Assembly: GCA_017308235.1 (NCBI GenBank)
Contig: JAFKFL010000012.1
Coordinates: 186,001 to 250,000 of the forward strand
From: Alphaproteobacteria bacterium
Lineage (GTDB): Bacteria; Pseudomonadota; Alphaproteobacteria; Reyranellales; Reyranellaceae
Direction of reading: 5' to 3'
DNA: 64,000 bases
Below, one piece after another: positions 1-9,404 of this stretch. The notes beneath the pieces are model-generated. The model ran no database searches and was not told the origin of the DNA. It saw only the letters and a list, made by a program, of their open reading frames with translations. Both the position numbers and the translations under genes were made by a program. Position 1 is the first letter of the stretch; each line of letters starts with the position of its first letter.

Positions 1-34
1 GGAGTGGCGCGCCTCAATGGGCTACGGAGAACGC

Positions 35-2041
35 ATGCGCGTGCTGATCACCCGTCCGGAACGCGAGGCGATGGCGCTCGCCCAGGCGCTCGGGCAGCGC
101 GGCCACGTCGCCGTGATCGCGCCTTTGTTCCAGCTCCATTTCCGACGGCCACCGGACGATTTCGCCGCGGCACTGGCGGCAAGCCAGGCCGTGCTGCTGA
201 CCAGCGCCAACGGCGCGCGCGCCCTCGCCGAAGCAAGCGAGCAGCGCAGCAAGCCGATCCTCGCCGTGGGCGACATGACCGCCGCGACCGCAGAGGGTCT
301 GGGCTTCACTTCGGTAGCGTCGGCCTCGGGCGACAACACCGCACTTGCCAAGCTTGCCGAGGAGCGGCTCGATCCCAAGGCGGGTCCGCTGATCCATGTC
401 TCGGGGGTCGATGTCGCGGGTGAACCTGCCCCACAGGATATCGTGCGCCGCTTCGCGCTCTATGAAGCACGCGAGGTCGAAGCATTACCCGATTCGGCGC
501 GCGCCGCGCTCGAGGCTCGCGCCCTCGATGCCGCCACGTTTTTCTCGCCGCGCGCGTCAGGCACTTTTGTCAAACTGGTGACGGGCGCAGGTCTTGCCGA
601 CACCTGCCGCGCCATCACTGCCATCGCCATCAGTCCTGCCGCAGCCGAACCGCTCAAGGCCCTGCCCTTCAAAGCGACGCTGGCCGCTGCGCGTCCGACG
701 CGCCAGGCCGTGCTCGACGAGATCGACCGGCTGGCCGTGGCCATTGAGGAACCTCAGTCCGAGGAACCTGCACCCCTCGTCGAAACGGCGGAGCCCGCGA
801 GACCGACCATGAGCGACACTTCATCTCCGCCGCCCCTAACACTGTCATCGCCATTGCCAGAATCAGGCGAGCCGCCTGCCCCGCCTCCCGCACCGCCGAT
901 CCCGACCCGGCGCGGTCTTGGCGTTTTCGGCGCCTTCGTCACGGGTCTCGTGGCCTCAGCGATCGTGCTGGCCGCCGCACTGCTCTCGCTGCCCTATTGG
1001 CCCGACGAAGCGCGGGCGATGTGGCGTGGTCCGGCATCGCAGGTTGCCAACACGCCTGTTCCGCCCGCGCCGACAGTGGATGTCGCCGCGCAAGTCGATG
1101 CGGCCAAGCAGGCCCTCAGCGCGCGGATCGACGACCTCGACAAGCGGGTGCGTGCGGTCGCCAACACCGTCACCCAACTGCCGACCCAAACGCCGACACC
1201 GCCCCCCACGTCCGCTCCTGCGCCATCCGACGAGGCGCTGAATGGCCTCAAGAACCGGATCGAGGCGCTGGAGAACAAGCCGCCACCCCCGCCCGCAGCC
1301 GAGCCCGCCGCGCCGAACAACGCCGAGATCGACAAGGTCGCCCAAGAGACGGCCGCGCTGCGCATGGAGATCGCGACGCTGCGCTCGGGCCTGCAGAACT
1401 TGGACCAGGCGGTCTCGGGGCAAAAGGATCAGTCGAAGGCCCTCGCCGAAGCGGTCGAAAAGACCAAGGCCGAGTCGAGCCGCATGGGCGCCGAGGAGAA
1501 GAAGGCGACGGCCGCGGCGCGGGCGTCGGCGGTGATCGGCATCGCCGCCCGCCTCAATGCGGCGCTCGAAGCCGAGCGGCCATTCGCATCAGATCTGGCG
1601 CTGCTCGGGCCGCTCGCGCAAGACGACAAGACGATCGCCGAGCAGAGCGCCGCGCTGCAGCCATTGGCGGACAAGGGCGTGGCATCGCGCGCGGGTCTCA
1701 CCAACGATTTTCCCGCCATGGCGAGGACGGCCATGGCCGACGACCTGGCCGACGATTCTTTCGGCGAACGGGTGCTCGGCCGGTTGAAGGCACTGGTGTC
1801 GTTGCGGCGTGTCGGGTCCGACGTGCAAGGTGACACGGTCGAAGCCAAGCTCGCGCGTGCCGAGGCGGCCCTCAAGGCCGGCGACCTTGCACAGGCCGTC
1901 GACCTCGTGAAGTCGTTGCCCGAGCCGACGCATCGCGCGACATCGTCCTGGCTCGCTCGCGCCGACGCGCATCTCACGGCCCAGCGTGCGATCGATCGGC
2001 TTGCGGCCGAAGGGGTCGCCCTGCTGAGCGCGGCGCGGTAG
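35..2041 (+). CDS. hemD: Uroporphyrinogen-III synthase fused to mitofilin-like membrane protein
   Basis: Residues 1 to about 232 look like HemD, which closes hydroxymethylbilane to uroporphyrinogen III; LTSANGARAL (about 55-65) and FFSPRASGTF (about 170) are typical motifs. A Pro-rich linker follows, then one membrane helix (about 293-320), a long Glu/Lys/Ala-rich coiled coil (about 350-490) and a helical C-terminus resembling the mitofilin-like COG4223 proteins. In most alphaproteobacteria these two parts are separate neighbouring genes, so this 668-residue fusion is unusual. I chose the ATG at 35 because GGAGA lies 5 bases upstream; the ATG at 17 would add six residues. hemY starts 6 bases after the stop. 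The HemD call is strong; the role of the C-terminal half is inferred. Confidence 0.88.
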   Translation: MRVLITRPEREAMALAQALGQRGHVAVIAPLFQLHFRRPPDDFAAALAASQAVLLTSANGARALAEASEQRSKPILAVGDMTAATAEGLGFTSVASASGDNTALAKLAEERLDPKAGPLIHVSGVDVAGEPAPQDIVRRFALYEAREVEALPDSARAALEARALDAATFFSPRASGTFVKLVTGAGLADTCRAITAIAISPAAAEPLKALPFKATLAAARPTRQAVLDEIDRLAVAIEEPQSEEPAPLVETAEPARPTMSDTSSPPPLTLSSPLPESGEPPAPPPAPPIPTRRGLGVFGAFVTGLVASAIVLAAALLSLPYWPDEARAMWRGPASQVANTPVPPAPTVDVAAQVDAAKQALSARIDDLDKRVRAVANTVTQLPTQTPTPPPTSAPAPSDEALNGLKNRIEALENKPPPPPAAEPAAPNNAEIDKVAQETAALRMEIATLRSGLQNLDQAVSGQKDQSKALAEAVEKTKAESSRMGAEEKKATAAARASAVIGIAARLNAALEAERPFASDLALLGPLAQDDKTIAEQSAALQPLADKGVASRAGLTNDFPAMARTAMADDLADDSFGERVLGRLKALVSLRRVGSDVQGDTVEAKLARAEAALKAGDLAQAVDLVKSLPEPTHRATSSWLARADAHLTAQRAIDRLAAEGVALLSAAR

Positions 2042-2047
2042 CCGGCA

Positions 2048-3409
2048 ATGACCTTTCTGCGCACGCTTTTCTGGTTCGCGGTGGCGGCTGTCCTGATGTT
2101 CGGCGCCGTGTGGCTGGCCGAACGGCCGGGTGCCGTCACCGTGCAGTGGCGAGGCTGGCGGCTCGATACCAGCGTCGGCGTGCTGTTCGCCGCCGTGCTG
2201 GTCGTGATCCTGCTCGCGGTAATGCTGTGGCTGCTCTACCGCTGGATCGTGGGCGCCCCTGGTGCGTTGCTCGATGGCTGGGGCGAAAGCCGGCGCCGTC
2301 GCGGCTATCGCGCGTTGACCCAGGGTCTCGCCGCCGTCGCCGCAGGCGATGCGGCGGAAGCACAGAAGAATGCGCGCAAGGCCGAGCAGCTTCTTTCCGA
2401 ACCGTCGCTGACCTTGCTCCTGTCGGCGCAAGCGGCGCAGTTGAACGGCGATCGCGACGGCGCCAAGCGTGTCTTCAAATCGATGCTCGAAGACGAGCAG
2501 ATGGCGTTCCTCGGCCTGCGCGGATTGATCACCCAATCGCTTGGCGACGGCAATCAAGTCCAGGCGTTGGACTATGCGGAACGCGCCTTCCGGCTGCGGC
2601 CGCAGACGCCGTGGGTCGTGCATTCGCTGTTCGACATGCAGGCGCAGGTCGGCAAATGGCAGGCCGCCCAGGAGACGCTCGAGGCGGGCTTGCGTACCCG
2701 TGTGGTGACGGCCGACAAGGGCCGCACCTTGAAGGCGCTGCTGCTGGTCGAACGCAGCCGCGAGGCCGAACGCAATAACCAGGACGACGAGGCGCTGAAC
2801 CTGGCCCGGGAAGCGTTTGGCCTGGCGCCCGAGCGCATCGCCGTGTCGAGCCGCTTCGCCGAGTTGCAGATCAAGGAAGGCCAGGGTGCGCGGGCGATGA
2901 AGACGCTCGAACGCGCCTGGTCGCTGGCGCCCCATCCCGATCTCGCCCAGCTCTACCTCAAGGCCTCGGGTGAGAGCGATCCATTGAAGCGTGTCGGTCT
3001 CGTGCGCCGGTTGGTCGAGCAGAAGATCGATGACACCGAGAGCCATTTCGCCATCGCCCAGGCCTCGCTCGACGCCAGCCTATGGGGCGAGGCCCGGCGC
3101 CATCTTGAGCTGGCGGGCGGCGATCATCCGACGGCGCGGGTCTGCCGCCTGATGGCCGATGTCGAGGAGCGATCGGGCGGCGATCCGGCCAAGGTGCATG
3201 ACTGGCTGGCGCGCGCCGCCGTGGCGCCCGCGGACCGGTCCTGGCGCTGCTCGGCCTGCGGGGCGCATCACGAAGCCTGGCGCTCGGTGTGCGAAAGCTG
3301 CGGCGCCTTCGGCACCTTGCACTGGCGCGCGCCCGGCACCTATGGCCACATACTGCCGCCTGAAGTGCAGCCCAAACCCGCCCTGCCCGCGGCGGTTACC
3401 AAGACCTGA
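2048..3409 (+). CDS. hemY: HemY-type membrane TPR protein
   Basis: This 453-residue protein has two N-terminal membrane helices (about 1-25 and 40-66), then a helical tetratricopeptide-like region, as in the HemY_N family encoded beside hemD. Despite the name it is not the oxygen-dependent protoporphyrinogen oxidase, and its biochemical role in haem synthesis is not settled. Near the C-terminus (about 400-420) two CxxC pairs, CSACG and CESCG, form a probable zinc ribbon, a common feature of alphaproteobacterial members. The ATG is 6 bases after the hemD stop, so co-transcription and probably coupled translation are likely. Confidence 0.85.
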   Translation: MTFLRTLFWFAVAAVLMFGAVWLAERPGAVTVQWRGWRLDTSVGVLFAAVLVVILLAVMLWLLYRWIVGAPGALLDGWGESRRRRGYRALTQGLAAVAAGDAAEAQKNARKAEQLLSEPSLTLLLSAQAAQLNGDRDGAKRVFKSMLEDEQMAFLGLRGLITQSLGDGNQVQALDYAERAFRLRPQTPWVVHSLFDMQAQVGKWQAAQETLEAGLRTRVVTADKGRTLKALLLVERSREAERNNQDDEALNLAREAFGLAPERIAVSSRFAELQIKEGQGARAMKTLERAWSLAPHPDLAQLYLKASGESDPLKRVGLVRRLVEQKIDDTESHFAIAQASLDASLWGEARRHLELAGGDHPTARVCRLMADVEERSGGDPAKVHDWLARAAVAPADRSWRCSACGAHHEAWRSVCESCGAFGTLHWRAPGTYGHILPPEVQPKPALPAAVTKT

Positions 3410-3419
3410 GGAAACGCCG

Positions 3420-4436
3420 ATGTTCGAGACGACGTTGGCCGGCAGCCTGCCCAAGCCATCCTGGCTCGCCACACCCAATGTGCTGTGGGCGCCGTGGACG
3501 CTCACCGGCCAGCCTCTGCAGGAGGCGAAAGAGGACGCGACCGCGCTCTCCATCCGCCGCCAGGAAGAGGCCGGCATCGACATCGTGAGCGACGGCGAGC
3601 AGGCGCGGCAGCATTTCGTGCACGGCTTTCTCGCCGAAGTGGATGGCGTGGACTTCGACAAGAAGGTGCGCATGGGCATCCGCAACAACCGCTACGAGGC
3701 GGACTGCCCGACCGTCACATCAGCCCTCAAGCGACGCCGGTTCGTCCATGAAAAGGAGGCGCGCGTCGCCCGCGCGACCACAGCGCGCAAGCTCAAGTTC
3801 ACGCTGCCCGGACCCATGACGCTGATCGACACGCTGGCCGACGGCCACTATGGCGATCGCGTGAAAATGGCCTTCGCCTTCGCCGAGCTTTTGAACCAGG
3901 AGGCGAAAGACCTGGAGAAGCTCGGCGTCGATGTGATCCAGTTCGACGAGCCCGCTTTCAACGTCTATCTCGCCGAAACCGTCGAATGGGGCGTGCCGGC
4001 GCTCGAGAAGGCGACCGAGGGACTGAAGTGCACGACCGCCGTGCACATCTGCTACGGCTACGGCATCGAGGCCAACATCAAGTGGAAAGAGACCTTGGGC
4101 GAGAGCTGGCGGCAGTATGAGCAGACCTTCCCCGCGCTCGATCGCAGCCGGATCCAGCAGGTTTCTCTGGAATGCCGGCAGAGCCATGTGCCACCGGAGC
4201 TGATGAAGCTCCTCAAGAGCAAGACCGTACTGGTGGGCGCGATCGACGTGGCCTCGGAGAAAATCGAGACGCCCGAGGAAGTCGCGGCCACGCTGAAGCT
4301 CGCGACGCAATTCGTCGACCCCGAGCGTATCCAGGCCTGCACCAACTGCGGCATGGCGCCGATGACGCTCAACACCGCCTACGCCAAGCTGCGTGCCCTG
4401 GCCCAGGGTGCTGCGCTCGCACGAAAGGTGCTCTGA
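3420..4436 (+). CDS. Cobalamin-independent methionine synthase-like protein, catalytic core only
   Basis: The 338 residues match the C-terminal (catalytic) domain of MetE-type methyltransferases. Zinc ligands are visible as His209-x-Cys211 in AVHICYG and Cys310 in NCGMAP, and DVIQFDEPAF is the usual substrate-side motif. It lacks the N-terminal half of full MetE (about 750 residues), so it belongs with the short 'core MetE' proteins. Their methyl donor is not 5-methyltetrahydrofolate triglutamate in all cases, so homocysteine methylation is plausible but not proven. The ATG at 3420 follows TGAGGAAA; an open frame extends further upstream but overlaps hemY. It lies 10 bases after hemY and probably shares its transcript. 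Confidence 0.78.
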   Translation: MFETTLAGSLPKPSWLATPNVLWAPWTLTGQPLQEAKEDATALSIRRQEEAGIDIVSDGEQARQHFVHGFLAEVDGVDFDKKVRMGIRNNRYEADCPTVTSALKRRRFVHEKEARVARATTARKLKFTLPGPMTLIDTLADGHYGDRVKMAFAFAELLNQEAKDLEKLGVDVIQFDEPAFNVYLAETVEWGVPALEKATEGLKCTTAVHICYGYGIEANIKWKETLGESWRQYEQTFPALDRSRIQQVSLECRQSHVPPELMKLLKSKTVLVGAIDVASEKIETPEEVAATLKLATQFVDPERIQACTNCGMAPMTLNTAYAKLRALAQGAALARKVL

Positions 4437-4495
4437 AACATTTCCGTCACGCATTCGGTCTAATGCCAGCCTGACTTGTGCAGGGGGATATTTCG

Positions 4496-6307
4496 ATGCG
4501 TTCGCTGATTGCTGCTGCCGCGCTCCTGGGAAGCTTGGCCCTTCCCGCCTTTGCCCAGACCCAACCGCACAATGTGGTGCTGTTCGTGGCCGACGGCCTG
4601 CGTCCCGGTGTGGTGAACGAAAAAACCGCGCCCGCCATGACCGCACTGATGAAAAGAGGCGTGCACTTCACCAACACGCATTCCCTGTTCCCGACCTTCA
4701 CCACCGCCAACGCCTCTGGCCTCGCGACCGGACATCTGCTGGGCGACACCGGTGACTTCAGCAACACGATCTACACCGGCTTTCCCGTGCCGGGTGCCGG
4801 CGACAGCCTGACGCCGTTCTTGGAGAGCGATCCGGTGCTGGGCGATGTCGACGCGCATTTCGCGGGCGACTACCTGAACGAGGACACCATCCTCAAGGCC
4901 GCGCGCGCGGCGGGCCTGTCGACGGCCACCATCGGCAAGTTGGGGCCGGCGCTGATCTTCGACCACACCGAACGGCGCGGCCAGACCATCGTGGTCGACG
5001 ATTCGACCGGCAAGAAAAGCGGCGTGCCGCTCTCCGAGGAATTCACCAAGCGCCTGGCCGCGGCCGGACTGCCGGCCGAGACGCCGCCGCGCGGCGACAA
5101 CAGCAAGGCAGGCAATGCGAAGACGCCGGGCACACTGGTCGCCAATCTCGGTCAGCAGAAGTACTTCGTCGACGTCGCGTCGAACGCGGTGCTGCCGATG
5201 TTCAAGGAGCGCGGCAAGCCGTTCATGATCGTCTTCTGGTCGCGCGACCCCGACGGCACGCAGCACAATCAGGGCGACAGCCTCGGCCGGCTGGTGCCCG
5301 GCATCAACGGCCCGACGTCGTTCGCGGCCATCAAGAATGCCGACGACAATCTCGCCGCGCTCGAGGCGGCGCTGAAGCAGCAGGGTCTCGACACGACGAC
5401 CGACATCGTCATCACCTCGGACCACGGCTTCTCGACCATCTCCAAGGAAAGCGCCACCAGCTGGGCCGCCAGCCGCACCTATCCCGACGTGCCGCCGGCC
5501 CAACTGCCGCAAGGCTTCGTGGCGATCGATGTCGCCCATGCGCTCGGCATGTCCCTGTTCGACCCGGACGCCAAGGCCGCCCCTGTGGCGGCCGACGCCT
5601 ATCCCAAGCGCGGCAACGGCCTGATCGGCGATGATCCCACCAAGCCGCAGGTCGTCGTCGCCGCCAACGGCGGATCGGACCTTGTCTATCTGCCGACGGG
5701 TGACAAGGCCTTGGCGGCCAAGGTCGTCGAGGCGTTGGCGAGCCAGGACTATGTCAGCGGCCTGTTCGTCGACGATGCGCTGGGGCCGATCCCGGGCACC
5801 CTGCCCCTCTCGGCGATCGCGATGAAAGGAACGGCCGTGACGCCGATGCCCGCCATCGTGGTCAACTTCCGCTCCTTCTCGACCGGCTGCGCCGATCCCA
5901 CGACCTGCGGTGTCGAGATCGCTGATACCGGCCTGCAGCAGGGCCAGGGCATGCACGGTTCCTTCTCCCGCGCCGACACCCGCAACATCATGGGCGCCGC
6001 GGGACCTGGCTTCCGCCAGGGCTTCGAGGACATCGCGCCGGCCAGCAACGCCGACCTCGGGATGACCATCGCCCACCTGCTGCAGCTCAAGATTCCGGCG
6101 AAGGGCAAGCTCGTCGGCCGTGTGCTCAACGAGGCGCTACCCAACGGCGCCATGCCGACCGTCCAGAAGCACACGGTGCGGTCCGAGCCTGACGCGAATG
6201 GCCTGCGCACCGTGGTCTTGTCCCAGAGCATCGATGGCATCCGCTACTTCGATGCCGCCGGCTACCCCGGCCGCACCCTCGGCCTGCCCGCGCGCTTGGC
6301 GCAGTGA
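4496..6307 (+). CDS. Secreted alkaline phosphatase superfamily / type I phosphodiesterase protein
   Basis: A 603-residue exported protein with a clear Sec signal peptide (MRSLIAAAALLGSLALPAFA, cleavage near residue 20). Metal-binding motifs of the alkaline phosphatase superfamily are present: VVLFVADGLRP at about 29-39, a Thr-rich nucleophile region around FPTFTTANASG at about 65-75, and ITSDHGF near 305. It probably hydrolyses phosphate mono- or diesters in the periplasm; the substrate is unknown. The ATG at 4496 is preceded by GGGGGA. It lies 59 bases after the methionine-synthase-like gene and converges on mutS across a palindromic repeat. Confidence 0.75.
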   Translation: MRSLIAAAALLGSLALPAFAQTQPHNVVLFVADGLRPGVVNEKTAPAMTALMKRGVHFTNTHSLFPTFTTANASGLATGHLLGDTGDFSNTIYTGFPVPGAGDSLTPFLESDPVLGDVDAHFAGDYLNEDTILKAARAAGLSTATIGKLGPALIFDHTERRGQTIVVDDSTGKKSGVPLSEEFTKRLAAAGLPAETPPRGDNSKAGNAKTPGTLVANLGQQKYFVDVASNAVLPMFKERGKPFMIVFWSRDPDGTQHNQGDSLGRLVPGINGPTSFAAIKNADDNLAALEAALKQQGLDTTTDIVITSDHGFSTISKESATSWAASRTYPDVPPAQLPQGFVAIDVAHALGMSLFDPDAKAAPVAADAYPKRGNGLIGDDPTKPQVVVAANGGSDLVYLPTGDKALAAKVVEALASQDYVSGLFVDDALGPIPGTLPLSAIAMKGTAVTPMPAIVVNFRSFSTGCADPTTCGVEIADTGLQQGQGMHGSFSRADTRNIMGAAGPGFRQGFEDIAPASNADLGMTIAHLLQLKIPAKGKLVGRVLNEALPNGAMPTVQKHTVRSEPDANGLRTVVLSQSIDGIRYFDAAGYPGRTLGLPARLAQ

Positions 6308-6322
6308 AGTTGTAACGATCAA

Positions 6323-6435
6323 CACCTCATCCTGAGGAGGCCGCGTAGCGGCCGTCTCGAAGGATGGCAACACACGAAGCGCCCTGGTCCACCCTTCGAG
6401 ACGCGGTCCTGCGGACCGCTCCTCAGGGTGAGGCG
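6323..6435. repeat. Palindromic intergenic repeat, copy 1
   Basis: A 113-bp imperfect inverted repeat fills the convergent gap between the phosphatase-like gene and mutS. The outer arms read CACCTCATCCTGAGGAG and CTCCTCAGGGTGAGGCG; inner arms share GTCTCGAAGGAT / CCTTCGAGAC. A second copy of the same build lies at 27725-27836. RNA from either strand could fold into a long hairpin, so it may end transcription from both sides. The element type is common as dispersed repeats in alphaproteobacteria; a specific family cannot be named from this window. Confidence 0.8.
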
Positions 6436-6464
6436 GTTCGATTTCACGACGTCGGGATCTGGCT

Positions 6465-9158
6465 TTATGCCTTCTCGATCCGGGCGCGGAGCGCATAGAC
6501 GAGGTCGAGCGCCTCGCGGGGGGAGAGTTCGTCGGGATTGACCGCGGACAGTTCGGCTTCGACTTCGGATTGCTGGGGCTTGGTGACTCCGCTCGCGGGA
6601 CGTGCCGGCGCTGATGCGAACAGGGGCAAATCATCGGCGAGCCGCGTGACGGCGCCGGACTGCTCGCCCTTCTCGAGTGCCGCCAGCACTTCCTCGGCGC
6701 GCGTCACCACCGCAGCCGGAAGGCCGGCAAGCTGAGCGACGTGGATGCCGTAGGATCGGTCGGCCGCGCCCGGCGCCACCTCGTGCAGGAACACGACCTC
6801 GTTCTGCCATTCCTTGACGCGCATGGTGTAGGGCGCCAGCGCCGCCAGCCGCTCCTTGAGCGCACCCAGCTCGTGATAGTGCGTGGCGAAGAGCGCGCGG
6901 CACTTGTTGATCTCGTGCAGATGCTCCAGCGTCGCCCAGGCGATCGAGAGGCCATCGAAGGTCGCCGTGCCACGCCCGATCTCGTCCAGGATCACGAGGC
7001 TCCTCGCCGTCGCCTGGTTCAGGATCGCTGCCGTCTCCACCATCTCGACCATGAAGGTTGAACGTCCGCGCGCCAGATCGTCGGCGGCACCGACGCGGCT
7101 GAACAAACGATCGACGAGGCCGAGGTGTGCCTCTTTCGCCGGCACGAACGAGCCGGCCTGAGCGAGAATCGCGATTAGGGCGTTCTGGCGAAGGAAGGTC
7201 GACTTGCCGGCCATGTTGGGACCGGTCAACAGCCACAGCCGCCGCTCGGGCCCCAGCTCGCAGTCGTTGGGCACGAAGCCCGTACCGCCCTGGCGCTGCA
7301 AAGCCGCCTCGACCACGGGATGCCGGCCGCCGACGATGGTGAACACCGGCTCATCGGCGAGTGTGGGCCGCACATAGTTGGCACGGGTCGCAAGCTCCGC
7401 CAACGCTGCCGAAACATCGAGCGCCGCGAGCGCCCGGCCCGCCGCGGCGACCACAGCCGATACGGCCATCGCTTCCGCCACCAGCGCATCGAAGAGCGCG
7501 ATCTCCAACGCCAGCGCCTGGTCGGCGGCACGACCGATGCGCGTTTCGAGATCGGCAAGCTCGGTCGTGCTGAAGCGCGTCGCATTGGCCATCGACTGCC
7601 GGCGCGTGAAGCCCAGCGTCGCGAGATCGAGCTTGTCGGCGTGCGTGGCCGTCACCTCGATGTGATAGCCGATCATGTTGTTGTGCCGGATCTTGAGCGA
7701 CGGCACACCCGACGACGAACGGTACTTCGCTTCGAGCGCCGCCACGGTCTTGCGGCTGTCGTCGCGCAGCGTGCGCTGCTCATCGAGCTCGGCGCGATAG
7801 CCCGCACGAATGAACCCGCCGTCGCGCGTGAACAAAGGCGGTTCGTCGGCAAGAGCGGCGGCAAGCGCGTCGATCAATGGGCGGTGGTTCGACAGGGCCG
7901 TTACGATATCGACGAGCAGGGCCGGCACCGGCGCCAGCGCTTCCGGCTCGGCACCGAGAAACGCCGCCAGCGTTTCGGCCGAATCGAGCCCGTCGCGCAA
8001 CGCCGCCAGATCGCGCGGACCGCCGCGGCCCACCGACAGGCGCTGCAAGGCGCGTTCGATGTCAGGCGTGCGTTTCAGCGTTTCGCGCACGCGTTCGCGC
8101 AACGCCGGTCGTTCGACGAAGAGCTGGACGAGATCGAGACGGCGCTCGATTTCGCCACGGTCGGTGAGCGGTGCCGCCAGCCGCTCGGCCAGGAGCCGCG
8201 CACCCGGACCGGTCAGCGTGCGGTCGATCGTAGCTAAAAGGCTGCCGTCGCGCCGCCCGTCGAGGCTTTTCACCAGCTCGAGATTGCGCCGCGTCGCCGG
8301 ATCGATCTCCATCGTGCCGTCGGACCGCTCGCGGCGCGGCGGCGCGAGGGCGGGTGTCTTGCCGGCCTGCGTGAGCTCGACATAGTCGAGCAGCGCACCA
8401 CACGCCGCGACTTCGGCGCGCGAGAAGGCACCGAAGCTGTCGAGGGCTGCGACCTGGAATGCAGCCTGCAGGCGTTTGCGGGCATTGTCTGAATCGAAAC
8501 GTGCCGACGGCAATGGGGTCAGCACGGTGTTCCAGTCGTCCAGCACCGCCTTGAGCCCGTCACGCGCCAGCAGCCGATCCGGAACCAGGAGCTCGCCGGG
8601 CGCAAGACGGGCGAGCGCCGCCGCGAGCTGGCCCGCGACCAGTGGCTGGGCGGCAAAATCGGCGGTCGAAAGATCGAGCCAGGCCAGCGCCAGCTCGCCC
8701 TGGGCTTCGGCCACGGCGGCGAGATAGTTGTGGCTGCGCGCATCGAGCAGCGCGTCCTCGGTGAGCGTGCCGGGCGTGATGACGCGCACCACAGCGCGCT
8801 CGACCACCGACTTGGCGCCACGCTTCTTGGCCTCGGCCGGATCCTCCGTCTGCTCGCAGACGGCGACCTTGAAGCCCTGGCGGATCAGGCGGGATAAATA
8901 GGCTTCGTGGCTGTGCACCGGCACGCCACACATCTTGATGTTTTCGCCCAGATGCTGGCCGCGCTTGGTGAGCGCGATGTCGAGCGCGGCCGAGGCCTTC
9001 ACCGCATCGTCGAAGAACAGCTCATAGAAATCGCCCATCCGGTAGAACAGCAGATGGTCGGGATGCACAGCCTTGATCGCCAGATACTGGCGCATCATCG
9101 GCGTGGCGTCGGCCGGCACGGAAGGAGGAGAGCTGTCGGGCACGCCTCGGCTTAACAT
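6465..9158 (-). CDS. mutS: DNA mismatch repair protein MutS
   Basis: An 897-residue MutS that recognises mismatches and starts repair together with MutL. The mismatch-reading F-x-E motif is in [10 protein letters not shown] near the N-terminus, the Walker [10 protein letters not shown] lies near residue 645, and the Walker [11 protein letters not shown] lies about 60 residues later. Length is normal for the family. The ATG at 9158 is preferred, with GAGGGAC upstream; a GTG at 9179 would add seven residues. It stands alone, with a palindromic repeat upstream and another downstream. No MutL is seen nearby. Confidence 0.96.
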   Translation of the reverse strand: MLSRGVPDSSPPSVPADATPMMRQYLAIKAVHPDHLLFYRMGDFYELFFDDAVKASAALDIALTKRGQHLGENIKMCGVPVHSHEAYLSRLIRQGFKVAVCEQTEDPAEAKKRGAKSVVERAVVRVITPGTLTEDALLDARSHNYLAAVAEAQGELALAWLDLSTADFAAQPLVAGQLAAALARLAPGELLVPDRLLARDGLKAVLDDWNTVLTPLPSARFDSDNARKRLQAAFQVAALDSFGAFSRAEVAACGALLDYVELTQAGKTPALAPPRRERSDGTMEIDPATRRNLELVKSLDGRRDGSLLATIDRTLTGPGARLLAERLAAPLTDRGEIERRLDLVQLFVERPALRERVRETLKRTPDIERALQRLSVGRGGPRDLAALRDGLDSAETLAAFLGAEPEALAPVPALLVDIVTALSNHRPLIDALAAALADEPPLFTRDGGFIRAGYRAELDEQRTLRDDSRKTVAALEAKYRSSSGVPSLKIRHNNMIGYHIEVTATHADKLDLATLGFTRRQSMANATRFSTTELADLETRIGRAADQALALEIALFDALVAEAMAVSAVVAAAGRALAALDVSAALAELATRANYVRPTLADEPVFTIVGGRHPVVEAALQRQGGTGFVPNDCELGPERRLWLLTGPNMAGKSTFLRQNALIAILAQAGSFVPAKEAHLGLVDRLFSRVGAADDLARGRSTFMVEMVETAAILNQATARSLVILDEIGRGTATFDGLSIAWATLEHLHEINKCRALFATHYHELGALKERLAALAPYTMRVKEWQNEVVFLHEVAPGAADRSYGIHVAQLAGLPAAVVTRAEEVLAALEKGEQSGAVTRLADDLPLFASAPARPASGVTKPQQSEVEAELSAVNPDELSPREALDLVYALRARIEKA

Positions 9159-9250
9159 GCGCCGCCGGTCCCTCGCCACGGCCGGTGATCCCCGCTTTCA
9201 ACAGGGAGACGACACTAACGGATCGGCCAAGCGGGCCTCCAAAAAAAGGC

Positions 9251-9340
9251 TCATCCCGAGCGAAGTGAGGGATCTTTCGCGATGCCGATTTAAAGATCCC
9301 TCGCTACAGCACGGGGGCGACCCCGCGCGACTCGGGATGA
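9251..9340. repeat. Nested inverted repeat upstream of mutS
   Basis: The 246-bp gap between the starts of mutS and the MFS gene holds two nested perfect inverted repeats: TCATCCCGAG (9251-9260) with CTCGGGATGA (9331-9340), and GAGGGATCTTT (9267-9277) with AAAGATCCCTC (9292-9302). An A-run (9240-9247) precedes them. It looks like a dispersed palindromic element, different in sequence from the repeats at 6323 and 27725. It could form a cruciform or RNA hairpin in the divergent promoter region. Confidence 0.75.
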
Positions 9341-9404
9341 CACGGGAATGGTCGACGCTTGAGGGCTGAGCCGTCCCAGCGCAAGCTCGACGCGGCCGTC
9401 ATCA

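Noticed and set aside
4460..6076. A 538-codon minus-strand frame opposite the phosphatase-like gene
   Set aside because: Antisense to a gene with a clear signal peptide and motifs; composition is Arg/Gly/His-rich noise.
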